Assembly: GCA_036346255.1 (NCBI GenBank)
Contig: CM070632.1
Span: forward strand, 24,755,408 to 24,819,407
Length of the DNA stretch: 64,000 nt
Source: Ampelocalamus luodianensis
Lineage: Eukaryota; Streptophyta; Magnoliopsida; Poales; Poaceae
Reading direction: 5' to 3'
In this document: positions 12,058 to 22,634 of the stretch, piece by piece
Layout: each line of letters starts with the position of its first letter
Numbering within the stretch: the stretch's first letter is position 1
Position numbers and translations under genes: made by a program
Notes under the pieces: generated by a model
Databases searched by the model: none
What the model was told of the DNA's origin: nothing
The model's input: only the letters and a program-made list of their open reading frames with translations

Positions 12058-14767
12058 TCTCGCGTCCAGTACGCCCACGTCCGCCACAACTACCGCGATC
12101 TTCACGCACACGATCTCCTCCCTGGATGCCCCTCGGCCCCTATAAAAGGACCCCTAGGATCGCCTCTTCATCCTCGTGCAGAATCCCCAACCCTCTCCTC
12201 CTCTAAAGCTCTAGCGCCGCCGCCGGCTCAAACTTGAATTGCACTGCTGTCTTCGCCACCTCACCGTGGTGGAGCACACCACCGAATTCGCCATCGCAGG
12301 ATCTACCCGGAACACCCACCCCCGTCGCTAGTACAGCACCGGAGCCCAACCCCGACAAAAGCCAATCATCATCCTCCGCTCGGCAACAACTCCAGCCGCC
12401 TACATCACACTCCAGTGCCAAATCCAGTGTCCTCAAGTGCGCAATAGCGAGGGCTACCCAACGCGATCACTCACTCTCACCGCGAGCCGTCAATCATCGT
12501 TGCCGTCAACACCCGATTGTCTCCGCCGCTTCGACCTTGCCGCCGCCACCACCGTCGACCTCAGCCGCCTGTGAGCACACCGGTGAGTTCGCAATAATGT
12601 GCTCTACCCACTGGTACCATCCACCGCCGGTGAACCGCCGCCGTTCGCCGTTGCCGTTCGCACCCGAGGGCCTCGCCGTCGTTGTCAACGCTGTTGTCGA
12701 CGTGGTTGGCCACGTGGGACGCCACCTCAGTGTCGCTGCCCATGTGTCGCCCGCGTGTCACGCTGAGTCAGCACGCACGTGTCAGTCCACCCAAGCCTTA
12801 GATCCAAACAGTTGTAGACTTAGTCCATGTGGACCATGTCTATGACACATGGGTCCCACATGTCAGTCTCAGCCGCTTTTCTCCAGAATTGTTTAATTCC
12901 AAAAATTCAAGGGCTGATGTCTTGCTTGCATCATAAATCCTTTTTCTTTAGAAAAATAAATCCAGTAAATCCATAAATCTGATTTTCATCAATTTATGTG
13001 ATTTCAATCTTCCAAAGCCCATATCTTTTGCATCCGAACTCCGATTGAGCCCATTCAAATTTCTAACTTTATCTAAATTCAAGATCTAGTTATCTAAACC
13101 AAAATTATTTAATTTAGAGTTCATTTGTGTTTTATTTGTATTTAGCTTATTTTTGCGTATAGATTTGACGACTTTGGAGAGTCGGATTTCAACACCGTTT
13201 GAGAGCAACTAATCAAGCAAGGCAAGTTATACCTTTGATCATGTTGATCCTATTATTTCAAATTATTTAAATTATATTTAAAATTATTATTGCATACTTA
13301 TTTCTATTCAATGTAATTTAAACTCCTGTTTTAAAATTATAGTTATTCCTGAATCCTTTGTACTGCCAAATTTGACATTGAATCAAACATACCTTGACAC
13401 CTTAGGTGAAAATCTAGTTTGTGCAATAGTATGAACTAGAACACTTTGGAAAAATATATGCTTAGCCATGCTTAGACAAAAAAACATTTGATTTGAGAAT
13501 TTTTAGCCAAAAGTCAAATGTTGTTTAAATTGTATCCATAGCATTGGTGTGCCATGGAAGTTTGAAAATGGTTTGAAAAACAAAATAAAATAAAAGATGA
13601 GTTTGGACTTGGGCGAAATGGATGAATGGTGGGTGCAGGTTTATGCACGGGCTTAATCTGGTTAGGATTAAGGCCCAGGTTTAATCTAAAAGACGCCCAA
13701 GTCAGTTAAGGACCGGCCTCTGAGCATTCCTTTGCTATGCCTTACCGTACTACCATATGTCCTGTGTGGGTAGGACCTGGCTAAATAATTTGTAACATTC
13801 CATCATAGTTGTGCCATGTTGATGTGTGGATGTCTGTATGATCTACTTCTATATATTCCCACCTGGCGTAAGAGGGGGTCTGAACCCGGCAGATGGTTAG
13901 TCCAAAGAGGGTGAATCCTTAGCGAGGCGAGACTATGATAGGATGGCGCATTGTAAAGGCCTTGACACGTGGTCTAGACTGCTTACTTAAGTTAGTGAGC
14001 GGTGGTATCAACGGATGCCAAACAAACTAGAGAATTCATGTCATGTGGATAAAGTTGTACAACCTCTGCATAGTGTAAAACTATTTGAATAGCCGTGTCC
14101 ACGATCATGGACATGTAGCAAAGCCACTCAAAGTTAGACTTTGGTTTTATTTTCAAAATATTTTGTAAAATAGTTTGTGACATGGATGGGTGTCCATGAG
14201 AAAAACTTATGGGTTGAAGTCCCGGGTTGGTGCCCGTGTTTAAGTTAGTGTTAGGTTGGTGTCTACACTAGCTTTATTATTTCAGTTAAAACTCAATTTT
14301 AGATATTATAAAGCTTGAGCTTTTGAACTTAGTATTGTATTTATTGTCAAATGCTATTTTTGCATAAATAACCTTATAAGCCTTCCTTTGATATTAGCCA
14401 TGCATGCATTAACTCTGTTACTTGCTGGGTGTAACTTACGAGTATGGTAGTTGTGCTCATACTTGCTTTATGCAAATAAATTTCAGAGGAGAAGGACTTT
14501 GCTACCGGTGTGGATCTTGACGACTAGGTTGTTACCCTAGTCGATTGTCTGTGGCAGATCAGCTGGACTCTACTACGTCTTCTTCGCCTTCCACTGTGTT
14601 CTTTATTGTTGGCTTGTAAGCCTTTCTGTTAATCAACTCTGTGTATTAATAAAGTTATGCGAATTATGGATGTTACTATATCTGTTTACTATGTGAACTA
14701 GCTATTGATCATGGGACTAGTTCAGTAATACACAGAGGATTTGGGAGTGTTAATCCCAGGTCCGACA
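12058..14767 (+). repeat. LTR of gypsy element C (5' part missing)
   Basis: The LTR ends ..cccaggtccgaca and is followed by a perfect PBS, so it is a 5' LTR. A TATA box (tataaaagg) is at 12141-12149. Downstream GC-rich sequence is open in one frame (12234-12845) but is low-complexity and non-conserved, so I do not call a gene. A candidate splice donor ccg|gtgagt is near 12581, with a candidate acceptor aaatttcag|aggag near 14488. The C LTR shares the layout of A, B and E but not close sequence identity. Its left part is lost at the antisense fragment. Confidence 0.8.
12141..12149 (+). promoter_or_regulatory. TATA box in LTR C
   Basis: tataaaagg lies in a GC-rich setting, followed by pyrimidine-rich sequence typical of plant transcription starts. 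It probably marks the U3/R boundary. Confidence 0.6.
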
Positions 14768-14771
14768 AAAG

Positions 14772-14784
14772 TGGTATCAGAGCC
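14772..14784 (+). promoter_or_regulatory. Primer-binding site of element C (iMet)
   Basis: tggtatcagagcc lies 4 bases after the LTR end. It is a full match to the usual plant gypsy initiator-Met site. Confidence 0.92.
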
Positions 14785-14985
14785 ATATCGACTGTAGGTC
14801 GTGACCTAGTTAGAATGGTCGTTAGTTGAAAAACTTCAAAACTTATTTTACATAACAAGAAAAATAAATTGTTCTCTCCTCATCTTGGTCATCTATCTAT
14901 AGCTTCTTCATAGCAATTCTTTCTTACCTAATTCTTCCCTCACAATTTTATAATGGTAAATAGATCATCACGACACGAGGGAACC
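14785..14985 (+). other. Element C leader and first gag codons, then fusion to element F
   Basis: A normal leader reaches an ATG at 14953 (MVNRSSRHEG, the likely gag start). After about ten codons the sequence becomes Tat-lineage pol in a different frame. No LTR, PBS or duplication marks the junction, which therefore looks like a deletion or illegitimate-recombination breakpoint at about 14980-14988. Confidence 0.65.
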
Positions 14986-14987
14986 AA

Positions 14988-16160
14988 GACCTGGCCCGCC
15001 AAACCGAACTAGAGTCAGGCTCATTTACCCACCACGTTCACGTCGTTGAAGCCAACATGGAGGCACCTGGCCGGGCCTCAGTCGGTAAGTGGGCCCCAAA
15101 AGCCAAGCCGGAGGGACAGCTGCGAATAGTTCCCCTCAGGGACTCCTCCCCAGAGAAAATAGTAGCCTTAGGGGGGCGAACTCCTGGCGAAGGAGCACAA
15201 TGACATCCTCCAGGTCCTCCGCGACAATGCAGACATCTTCGCATGGAGCCCGGAGGACATCCCGGGAGTCACCCGAGAAACAATAAAGCATCGCTTGGCC
15301 ATCCGAAGAGACGCAACTCCCAGGAAACAAAAATTGTGGCGCATGACGCCCGAACGACTCGAAGCGGCCAAGAAGGAGATAGCTAAGCTCCTAAAGGCAG
15401 GAGTCATTCACGAAGTCAAGCACTCCGAATGGTTAGCCAACCCCATCCTGGTTCAGAAAAGCACCGACAAATGGTGCATGTGCGTCGACTTCACCGACCT
15501 CAATATGGCGTGCCCAAAAGACGACTTCCCTCTACCTCGCATCGACCAATTGGTAGACGCCACGTAGGGATGCGAGCTGATAAGCTTCCTGGACACCTAC
15601 TCCATGTATCACTAGATATTCATGGCCAAGGAGGACGAAGACAAAACTGCCTTCATCACCCCCATTGACACCTATTGCTTCCACCGTATGCCCTTCAGTC
15701 TGAAGAATGCAAGAGCAACATTTACCTGGTTCATTACAAAAGTCCTGGCGGGGCAGCTCGGTTGGAACGTCGAAGCATATGTCGATGACATAGTGGTCAA
15801 AAGTAGGCTCGCAGACTCCCACTCGGGGGACCTGCGGGAAACCTTCGCCAGCCTCTGGGTGGAGAAAATCAAGCTCAACCCCAAGAAGTGCGCCTTCGGG
15901 GTCAAGGCGGGCAAGCTCCTGGGGTTTTTTTGTATCAAACAGGGGCATCGAGGCCAACCCCAAAAATAAAGGCAATACAAGAAATGGAGCCGCCTCGTAG
16001 CGCCCATGAGGTGCAAAGGCTGACGGGCCGCCTTGCAGCCCTCAGCTGATTCCTATCTCGCTCGACGGAGCGGGCGTTACCCTTCTTTAGGACCCTCCGG
16101 GGCGTAGAGCCAGTATGATGGACTAAAGACTGCCAGGCAGCATTTGAAGAGCTCAAACAG
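14988..16160 (+). pseudogene. Element F reverse transcriptase
   Basis: The frame from 14988 shows pre-RT linker (EANMEAPGRASVGKWAPK). After a frame change near 15170 it continues as DILQVLRDNADIFAWSPED, a Tat-lineage signature. The RT proper runs through KLLKAGVIHEVKHSEWLANP, WCMCVDFTDLN, CPKDDFPLPRID, then MPFSLKNARATF and the catalytic YVDD at 15778-15789. Stops in otherwise conserved codons lie at 15566 (TAG) and 15613 (TAG in place of the conserved Gln after Tyr-x-x-His). RT continues as a weaker match to about 16160 (AAFEELK). It resembles Tat elements such as RIRE2 or Grande, by family knowledge. Confidence 0.9.
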
Positions 16161-16294
16161 TACCCCGCCCGACTCCCAAACCTCACCAGCCTGAAGCTCG
16201 GTCACAGCTCCTCTTGTACCTTGTCGCCTCCTCATCCGCAGTGAGCGCGGTCCTCGTCCAAGAGGACGACGGGCAGCACCCCGTGTACTATGTG
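16161..16294 (+). pseudogene. Element F first RNase H, 5' part
   Basis: Readable codons include a VSAVLVQEDDGQQHPVYYV-type segment just before 16294, where the hAT-type element inserts. The frame resumes at 17795 (LENLQGAKVRYTELKKL), so the insertion sits within one RNase H domain. One upstream frame change is needed. Confidence 0.75.
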
Positions 16295-16450
16295 TAGGGG
16301 TGCAAGTGGGGCGGGCCTGCCCACTAAGCTGCTAGCCCGCCCCACAAAAACGACCCACTTATCTGCCCGCAAAAACCCACAAGTTGCTAGCAATTCAAAG
16401 TAGGCCGGCCCGCATGACCCGCTGGGTCAGACTGCACTACACCGCACGGG

Positions 16451-17011
16451 TTATCCCCGCTCGCGGCAGCACCTCAGCCCACCGTAGGCGTCGGCGGGGC
16501 TCTGCCCACCACACCGTTGCGCACGCCATCCACGGAGGAGGACGAATTGCTCGTGGAGAACATGGACATCGCCAGCGAGGATGAGCTTCTGTTCCTGAAC
16601 GACAATAGCAAAGTCGTTCCAGTAGCCGTCCAACGACGGCGGTGGCCTGGCACTCCTCGACGGCACGGCCGAAGGCGCGGAGAAGCAGGCGTTGGTCTTG
16701 AGGAGCGCATCGAGGGACACCAGCAGCACGGCATCGACCGTGGTGAAGGAGACGCCGTAGTTTAGGAACGTGTCATCCTTGTCCAGCAGCGTGAAGAGGT
16801 AGTGCAGCCGGTCGAGCTTGACCATGGGCTCATCCCTCGTCAGCGGCCAGCCCTTGGTGAGCACGTAGCTCTTGTTGGAACACAAACGCACAGGATCAAT
16901 TTCGAACGCAATGACATTTCTCTGAAAAGCAAAGCTCTGAACTTTCTGAACTTCCAAAACAGAGAACAACGAAATCAGAGAAACATAACCGAGTTTTCCA
17001 ATTTCCGCCAC
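16451..17011 (-). pseudogene. Second captured gene fragment, possibly DUF674-like or B3 end
   Basis: The 186-residue minus-strand frame contains SYVLTKGWPLTRDEPMVK, LHYLFTLLDKDD and GVSFTTVDAVLLVSLDALLK. SYVLTKGW fits the end of a RAV B3 domain. The spacing and the GVSF..VDAVLLVSLDALLKT block fit the plant DUF674 family better. I cannot settle which it is. The C-terminal half after ~residue 100 (RSARPPPSLDGYWND...) is not recognised. It has no promoter or start context of its own and lies wholly inside the transposon. Confidence 0.4.
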
Positions 17012-17245
17012 GTCTGGATGGATGTGATTTTTCTATTTTCACCCTTTTATAGATTTTCATAAAGAGTTACAATCCAAGTTTCAATCTAGTTCTAAACCGT
17101 TTCTGAAACTCAATTCAACACCGACTCTGATTTGCTACAGCATGCAAACGAAAATGTAACTCGAAACTAAACGCATGAATCTGTAAACCGAATCAACAAT
17201 GTTGTAATGAAGAACAATCCTAAAATGAAATACTATTAACAAGTT

Positions 17246-17609
17246 TCAAACTAATAGCCTCGGTGCTATTCGATCTGAGTACCGAAGCGCCACACCTTCC
17301 CCGCCGTCCTCGGTTGAGGAGCACGCCTTGCCGGTGGTTGCATCGAGAGCGTGCTTCAGAGGGAAGTGCTTCTCCGCGTAATGCTTCGGCACGACGAGGC
17401 AGTTGAGCTTGCCGACGTCGCTCGGCGTCACGGCCTTCTCGAAAAGTGGCACGTGTCACAACAAGCATCGGTGTGTGCTCGCGCCATCTTTGCGCGCGAC
17501 GCAGGCCCTAACGGAGCTCGTCGGAGTAGGTGTGCTTCCAGAGCATGTCGACGATCTCGGTCTTGGAGTGCGCCACCAGGAAGGTGAGCTCGCGGCCACG
17601 TCGTTTCAT
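17246..17609 (-). pseudogene. Captured RAV (AP2/B3) transcription-factor fragment
   Basis: On the minus strand, 17609-17508 reads ELTFLVAHSKTEIVDMLWKH and ends in a stop. This matches the linker found in RAV proteins between the AP2 and B3 domains (HSK-EIVDMLRKHTY). From 17452, after an indel, LFEKAVTPSDVGKLN, LVVPKHYAEKHFPLK and a GKGVLLN/EDGGEG end follow, which is the N-terminal half of a B3 DNA-binding domain. RAV proteins are nuclear regulators of growth and flowering. The AP2 domain is absent. Stops and at least one indel make it non-functional. Adjacent 16880-17245 may be captured intron or unrelated DNA. Confidence 0.85.
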
Positions 17610-17794
17610 AGAACTAGAGGATTAGAAGCAGCTGAACCAACGAGGATTAGAGGCCTTGCGGGCTGCCCGCCAAACCCCACCAAATGAATGCATTATTACA
17701 TTGCGGGCTGGTGCGAGTCGCACATCCTCAGTAGCCAACGCGGGGTGGGCGTGGGCTGTCCGCAGCCCGCCCCACTTGCACCCCTAACTATGTG

Positions 17795-18530
17795 TTAGAG
17801 AACCTCCAGGGGGCCAAGGTCAGGTACACAGAACTAAAGAAGTTGGCGTACACTTTGCTCATGGCCTGACGAAAGCTTCAACACTACTTCCTGGCGCGCG
17901 CCATCACGGTCCCAACGTCCTACCCGTTGGCCCTCATGCTGCGAAACAGGGATGCTTCAGGGTGGGTCGGCAAGTGGGCCACAGAGCTCACACCTTTCAA
18001 CATAACTTTTGCTCCACGCACCACCATCAAGTCACAATCCTTGGCCGACTTCGTCGCCAAGTGGATCCCACAGGCGGAAGGGCAGCCTGCAAGCGTCGTC
18101 GAGATGCCGTGGACACTATATACCGATGGATCCTGGTGTGCTATGGGGGCCAGTGTGGCAACCATCCTGGTTGCCCCAGACGATTGGAGCATATCACATG
18201 TAGAACGCCTCGACTTCCCCACAACAAACAACACCTCGAGTACGAGGCCCTGCTACTGGGCCTCCGCAAGGCAAAAGCATTAGGGGCCAAGCGCATCATA
18301 GTAAAAAGTGACTCCCGCCTCATGGCGGGACACTTTGATAAAACATTTGTGACCAGGGACCCTGAAATGGCCAGATATATGACGACAATGCAAGCCGTAG
18401 CCAAACACTTCCTCGGCATCACCATCCAGACGATCCTAAGAGGCGCCAACGAGGCGACGGACCAGCTCGCAAAAATGGCCAGCTCCAACGACCACCCCCC
18501 ACTGGAAGTATTCTACGAGGTGCTGGCTAC
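17795..18530 (+). pseudogene. Element F RNase H (end) and second, archaeal-type RNase H
   Basis: The first RNase H resumes after the transposon (VRYTELKKLAYTLLMA, then TGA in place of an Arg codon). From about 18105 a second RNase H begins with the Asp-containing WTLYTDGSW. It continues, after a frame change near 18215, with LEYEALLLGLRKAKALGAKR, IIVKSDSRLMAGH and ANEATDQLAKMA. A second RNase H between the first one and integrase is characteristic of Tat-lineage elements (established knowledge). The first Asp, the Glu and the second Asp of the active site are visible. Confidence 0.85.
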
Positions 18531-18639
18531 CCCCTCTGTCTCACCTGAAGCGCAAGGGACTCAACCCGAAGGGCAAGGGGCTCCACCTGGAGCACAAGGG
18601 GCTGAGCCCGAAATAAGCAACATAGACCAAGAGGCACAA

Positions 18640-19755
18640 GCGGCTGCGCACCTCGTAATGCTCATCAGCATTACAGACTGGCGGGCCATGATCATTGAGT
18701 ACCTCACAGGAGGAGAACTCGAAGACCCAGTCGAGGCAAAATGGCTCAGGCATCGGCCCAGGAATTACCGCCTCATCGGAGGCGAGCTGTACAAGGAGGG
18801 CATTTGCACCCCCTTCTTACGGTGCATTTCCCTGCAAGAAAGCCAAGACCTCCTGAGGGAGATCCACGAGGGAGCCTGTAGAGCCCACCAAGCCCCACGA
18901 AGCCTTGTGACGAGGGCCTTTCGCCAGGGCCCCTATTGGCCAACAACGCTACTAGACGCCCAGGACCTCGTCCAACATTGCCAAGGGTGTTAATGGGCCA
19001 ACCACAACCCAAAAGCACCAGCAGTCCCACTACAGCCCTTGCCCCTGGTCTGGCCCTTCGCTCGCTAGGGGCTCAACATCATCGGCCCCTTCTCGGCGGC
19101 AAGGGGCAACCTGCGTTTCACCTTCGTCGCCATTGAATACTTCTCCAGATGGGTGGAAACTGAGCCAGTCCCCAAGATAACATCCGTGGTGGCTCAGCGG
19201 TTCATATGGAGAAACATTATTTGCAGGTATGGGGTGCCACGCGACATCGTCACCAACAATGTTTCCCAATTCGACTCAACGGCCTTTAAAACATTTTGCC
19301 AAGGCCTAGGAACAACCATATGCTTCACATCAGTAGGACACCCTGAATCCAACGGGGCAGTCGAAAGGGCCAATGAAAACTTGTTGGTAGGCCTTAACAA
19401 GTGCCTTGTGGGATTGCCAAAGGGACGGTGGCCCGAAGAGCTCCAGAAGGCCCTGTGGACTCTACGAACATCACCAACCAGGGCCACAGGCTTCTCTTCA
19501 TTCAAACTCATCTTCGGAGACGAGGCAATGACCCCAGGAGCTCATGGCAAAATCCCTCCGAGCAAGTCAAGCCATCGACCCCACAGGCCGGGAAACCTCC
19601 GTCGACCTAATCGAGGAGCGTCACATGCAAGCCATATCAAGCTTGGCAAAGTACATAGGATGAGTCACAAGGGCATACAACAAAAAAAGTCAAGGCCCAC
19701 CCCCTGGCGCCAGGTGACATGGTCCTCAAGTGAGTGTCCAACCCCGCAACAATAG
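18640..19755 (+). pseudogene. Element F integrase, catalytic Asp codons lost
   Basis: The N-terminal zinc-binding segment is HEGACRAH...HCQGC (about 18865-18990), followed by a TAA stop. The core lies in a second frame from about 19060 (LNIIGPF, FVAIEYFSRWVE) and in the 19153-19755 frame (YGVPRDIVTNNVSQFDS, GHPESNGAVERAN, GRWPEELQKALW). The usual Asp in 'DIVGP' is Asn and the usual T-D-N-G is T-N-N-V, both explained by CG to CA changes. The Glu in VERAN is intact. The protein would be catalytically dead even if the frames were joined. Confidence 0.88.
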
Positions 19756-20040
19756 GCAAGCTAGAGTCCAAATGGGAAGGCCCCTACATAATTACCCGAA
19801 GCACAAGAGTGGGCTCCTAGTACATTGCCACCCCGGAGGGCCAACAACTCGACCACACATGGAATGCTAAAAGCCTACATAAATTCTATCCCTATGAACT
19901 GCATTGTACGAACCCCGGCTGCGACCGGATAGTTGCCTCACCCCATCAAATGGGGGGCTTGTAAAGGAAGCTTATGTAAAGCTACTTTTGGGCGTTTTGT
20001 ACCCACACAATTAACAAAACCGTCTCTCCAACACCACGAT
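19756..20040 (+). other. Element F pol end and post-pol spacer
   Basis: Weak integrase C-terminal codons reach about 19920. A purine-rich block, aaatggggggct, at 19949-19960 resembles the one upstream of the presumed 3' LTR at 49097-49111. No other gene is visible. Confidence 0.5.
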
Positions 20041-20460
20041 TTAAAAAAGACACTACGCATGGCCTTCGGCCCCCGTGCACACCGATGCCCCCCAAAGGCA
20101 CAAGTGTATAAAAAGACACTGCGCTTGGCCTTCGGCCCCGGTGCATACCGATGCTCCCCGAAGGCACGAGTGTATAAAAAAGACACCGCACATGGTCTTC
20201 GGCCGTGGTGCACACCGATGCCCCCCGAAGGCACGAGTGTATAAAAAAGGACACCGCGCATGGCTATCGGCCCCGGTGCACACCGATGCCCTCGAAGGCA
20301 CGAGTGTATAAAAAAGGACACCGCGCATGGCCGTCCGCCCTGGTGCACACTAATACCCCCCGAAGGCACGAGTGTATAAAAAAAGGGACACTGCGCATGG
20401 CCGTCGGTCCTCATGCACACCAATGCCCTCGCCCCCCGAAGGCACGAGGGTATGAAGAAA
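20041..20460 (+). repeat. Tandem array 1, ~65-69 bp unit, about six copies
   Basis: Copies of 'tgtataaaaa' start near 20105, 20171, 20239, 20304 and 20373, with a diverged one near 20449. Each unit also carries gcacaccgatgcc and gaaggcacgag. Open frames here on both strands are repeat artefacts. Such arrays between pol and 3' LTR are known in Tat elements. Confidence 0.92.
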
Positions 20461-21490
20461 GACCATGGGGGACGGTGCGAGGCTTCGCCTCCCCCTCACA
20501 AAACAAATAGGGCTCCCAGAGCCCTATCTAAAAAAACATGGGGGACAGCGCGAGGCTTCGCTTCCCCCTCACAAAACAAATAGGCTCCGGAGCCCTATTT
20601 TAAAAAATATGGGGGACGGCGCAAGGCTTCGCCTCCCCCACACAAAACAAATTGGGCTCCCCGGAGCCCCACCTGAAAGAATATGGGGGATTGCGCGAGG
20701 CTTCGCCTCCCACTCACAAAACAAATAGGGCTCCCCAGAGCACTATCTAAAAAAATATGGGGGATGGCGCGAGGCTTCGCCTCCCCAACACAAAACAAAT
20801 AGGGCTCCTCGGAGCCCTATCTGAAAGAATATGGGGGACAGCGCGAGGCTTCGCCCCCCCTCACAAAACAAATAGGGCTCCCCAGAGCCCTATCCAAAAA
20901 ATATGGGGGACGGCGCGAGGCTTCGCCTCCCCCGCACAAAACAAATAGGGCACCCTAGAGCTCTATCTAAAAAATATGGGGGATGGTGCGAGGCTTCACC
21001 TCCCCCACACAAAACTAATAGGGCTCCCCGGAGCCCTATCTGAAAGAATATGGGGGATAACGCGAGGCTTCGTCTCCCCCTCACAAAATAAATAGGGCTC
21101 CCTGGAGCCCTATCTAAAAAAATATGCGGGACGGCGCGAGGCTTTGCCTCCCCCGCACAAAACAAATAGGGCTCCCCGGAGCCCTATCTGAAAGAATATG
21201 GGGGACGGCGCGAGGCTTCGCCTCCCCTCACAAAACAAATAGGGCTCCCCGGAGCCCTATCTAAAAAAATATGGGGGACAGCGCGAGGCTTCACCTCCCC
21301 CGCACAAAACAAATAGGGCTCCCCGGAGCCCTATCTGAAAAAAATATGTGGAACGGCGCGAGGCTTCGCCTCCCCTCACAAAACAAATAGGGCTCCCCGG
21401 AGCCCTATCTGAAAGAATATGGGGGACTGCACGAGGCTTCGCCCCCCCTCACAAAGAAGGTAGGGGCCCCCAACCCCCCACCGGAGCCCT
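20461..21490 (+). repeat. Tandem array 2, ~70-74 bp hairpin unit, about fourteen copies
   Basis: The unit begins atgggggacggcgcg. Copies start near 20465, 20539, 20609, 20683, 20757 and onward to about 21420. Each contains two inverted repeats: gaggc-ttc-gcctc, and atagggctcc-cc-ggagccctat (10-bp arms). The last copies are diverged (accccccaccggagccc). No protein is supported. Confidence 0.93.
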
Positions 21491-21509
21491 GTTCTTTAAA
21501 AAACAATTG

Positions 21510-22634
21510 GGATGGAAGTTTATTACAACACACTTTATTCATCGAAAGCGCGGCACACAGTACACAAGCCACAAGGAAAGAATAGCAAAAAAAAAAGAGG
21601 CGAGAGAAATGAGATAGGAAAAAGTACAACAGTCGTGCCTAGTACAAGCACACAACACGGCCATAGTGCGACTACAGGACAAAGTACCATGCCTCCGTGC
21701 GGGTCGCCCACTCCAACAGCTCCTCATCTGACGCCCCGGCAGCCATCAACTTCAGATATTCCCTTTGCACCACCTTGTACTCATCCAGAGACTCGGAAGA
21801 GCTTTCGTAGAAAGCCTCCACTAGCGGAGCCGCGAATGACGCAAGTGGATCATCCTCCGCGTCTAGGGAGTCCTGGTGCCTCCAGAACGCCTATATTTCA
21901 TTGCGCATCCTCGCCGTCTTGCGTTCGTAGAAACGTCAAAATTTCTTCATGGTGTCGTTCGGGTTCGCCAGTTTCCACCACTGCCTCTTGGTGCCATGAT
22001 ACACCACGCCCCGATAGCACAACTGCAGGGGCCAGATGGATAGCATGTTGCGCTCGTCCTTTGAGCCCCAGGGGCCAACAATCGTCTTAACACCTTGCGC
22101 CTCAGAAGGAGGTGAGCCCTGCAGGGCAGAGCGCTTAAACAACCACCGTTCATCCTGTGTACACGAGTCCCAAGTTCAAACAAGCCACAGGTCAAGGCAC
22201 ACGCAATCACGTTCCGAAATATCTTCATTCAAAAGCAGAGGTTGTTACACAAAAAGGGGTGTCCCTCCTAAAACCGCCCCGAATGACAACAAAAGGGGAG
22301 CGAAAAAGAAAAAACATGCCTAAAGCGAACGCCTACACTAATAGCAACAAGCTAAAAAGTTTGAGCCGCTTCAGGCAAGCGGAGGGTCACACCTTGTCAT
22401 CATGGGTGGACCCCCGCTTGCCGTCCCCCGCGTCTTCCACCAAAGTCCCCGTCGGTGCTTTTCCCTTTCGTTGTTGCGCCTGCGCCACCCGAAAGGACTC
22501 TATCGCGCCCTGTGGCCACGTGGGGCCCAGAAGTCCTGCAGCAAGACCTTGTTAGCCTTCCTCGTGCGACAACACGAAGCGGCAACCTCCTTTGTAGTAG
22601 CCACCACAATGGAGCGGGCAGCAAGGGCGTCTAT
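21510..22634 (-). pseudogene. Element F antisense gene, 3' portion
   Basis: On the minus strand from 22634 the frame from across the B insertion continues (ALAARSIVVATTKEVAASCC) and then shifts, ending as GKRGSTHDDKV-stop near 22397. Further down, 22142-21936 holds FKRSALQGSPPSEAQGVK and CYRGVVYHGTKRQWWKL. Another Glu-rich stretch (LVEAFYESSSESLDEYK, about 21840-21770) follows. These may be later exons or a second antisense gene. I recognise no domain. Poly(A) signals close the unit at about 21534 and 21519. Confidence 0.5.
21519..21539 (-). terminator. Two AATAAA poly(A) signals for the antisense gene
   Basis: The plus strand reads tttatt at 21519-21524 and 21534-21539, giving AATAAA twice on the minus strand. 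They lie just past the last antisense coding-like sequence and just before tandem array 2. They fit an independent antisense transcription unit. Confidence 0.5.

Larger units (their letters stand above)
16295..17786 (+). mobile_element. Non-autonomous hAT-type DNA transposon carrying RAV gene fragments
   Basis: A perfect 22-bp terminal inverted repeat opens with taggggtgcaag and closes with its complement cttgcaccccta. It is flanked by an 8-bp duplication, actatgtg, at 16287-16294 and 17787-17794. TIR start and 8-bp duplication are diagnostic of hAT. The 1492-bp element encodes no transposase. On its minus strand are pieces of a plant RAV-type transcription factor, so it is a gene-capturing (Pack-type) element. 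Removing it and one duplication restores the F reading frame. Confidence 0.93.

Noticed and set aside
12234..12845. 203-residue Ser/Pro-rich open frame in LTR C
   Set aside because: It is low-complexity and GC-rich, lies wholly inside an LTR between TATA and PBS, and shows no recognisable domain or conserved counterpart.
19938..20423. 161-residue antisense open frame over tandem array 1
   Set aside because: The protein is a translated tandem repeat (CPFFYTLVPSGG-like units); it follows the repeat, not a gene.
20465..21617. CRISPR-like appearance of the hairpin array
   Set aside because: The 'spacers' are near-identical too, the locus is in a plant retrotransposon, and there are no cas-like genes. 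It is a tandem repeat.
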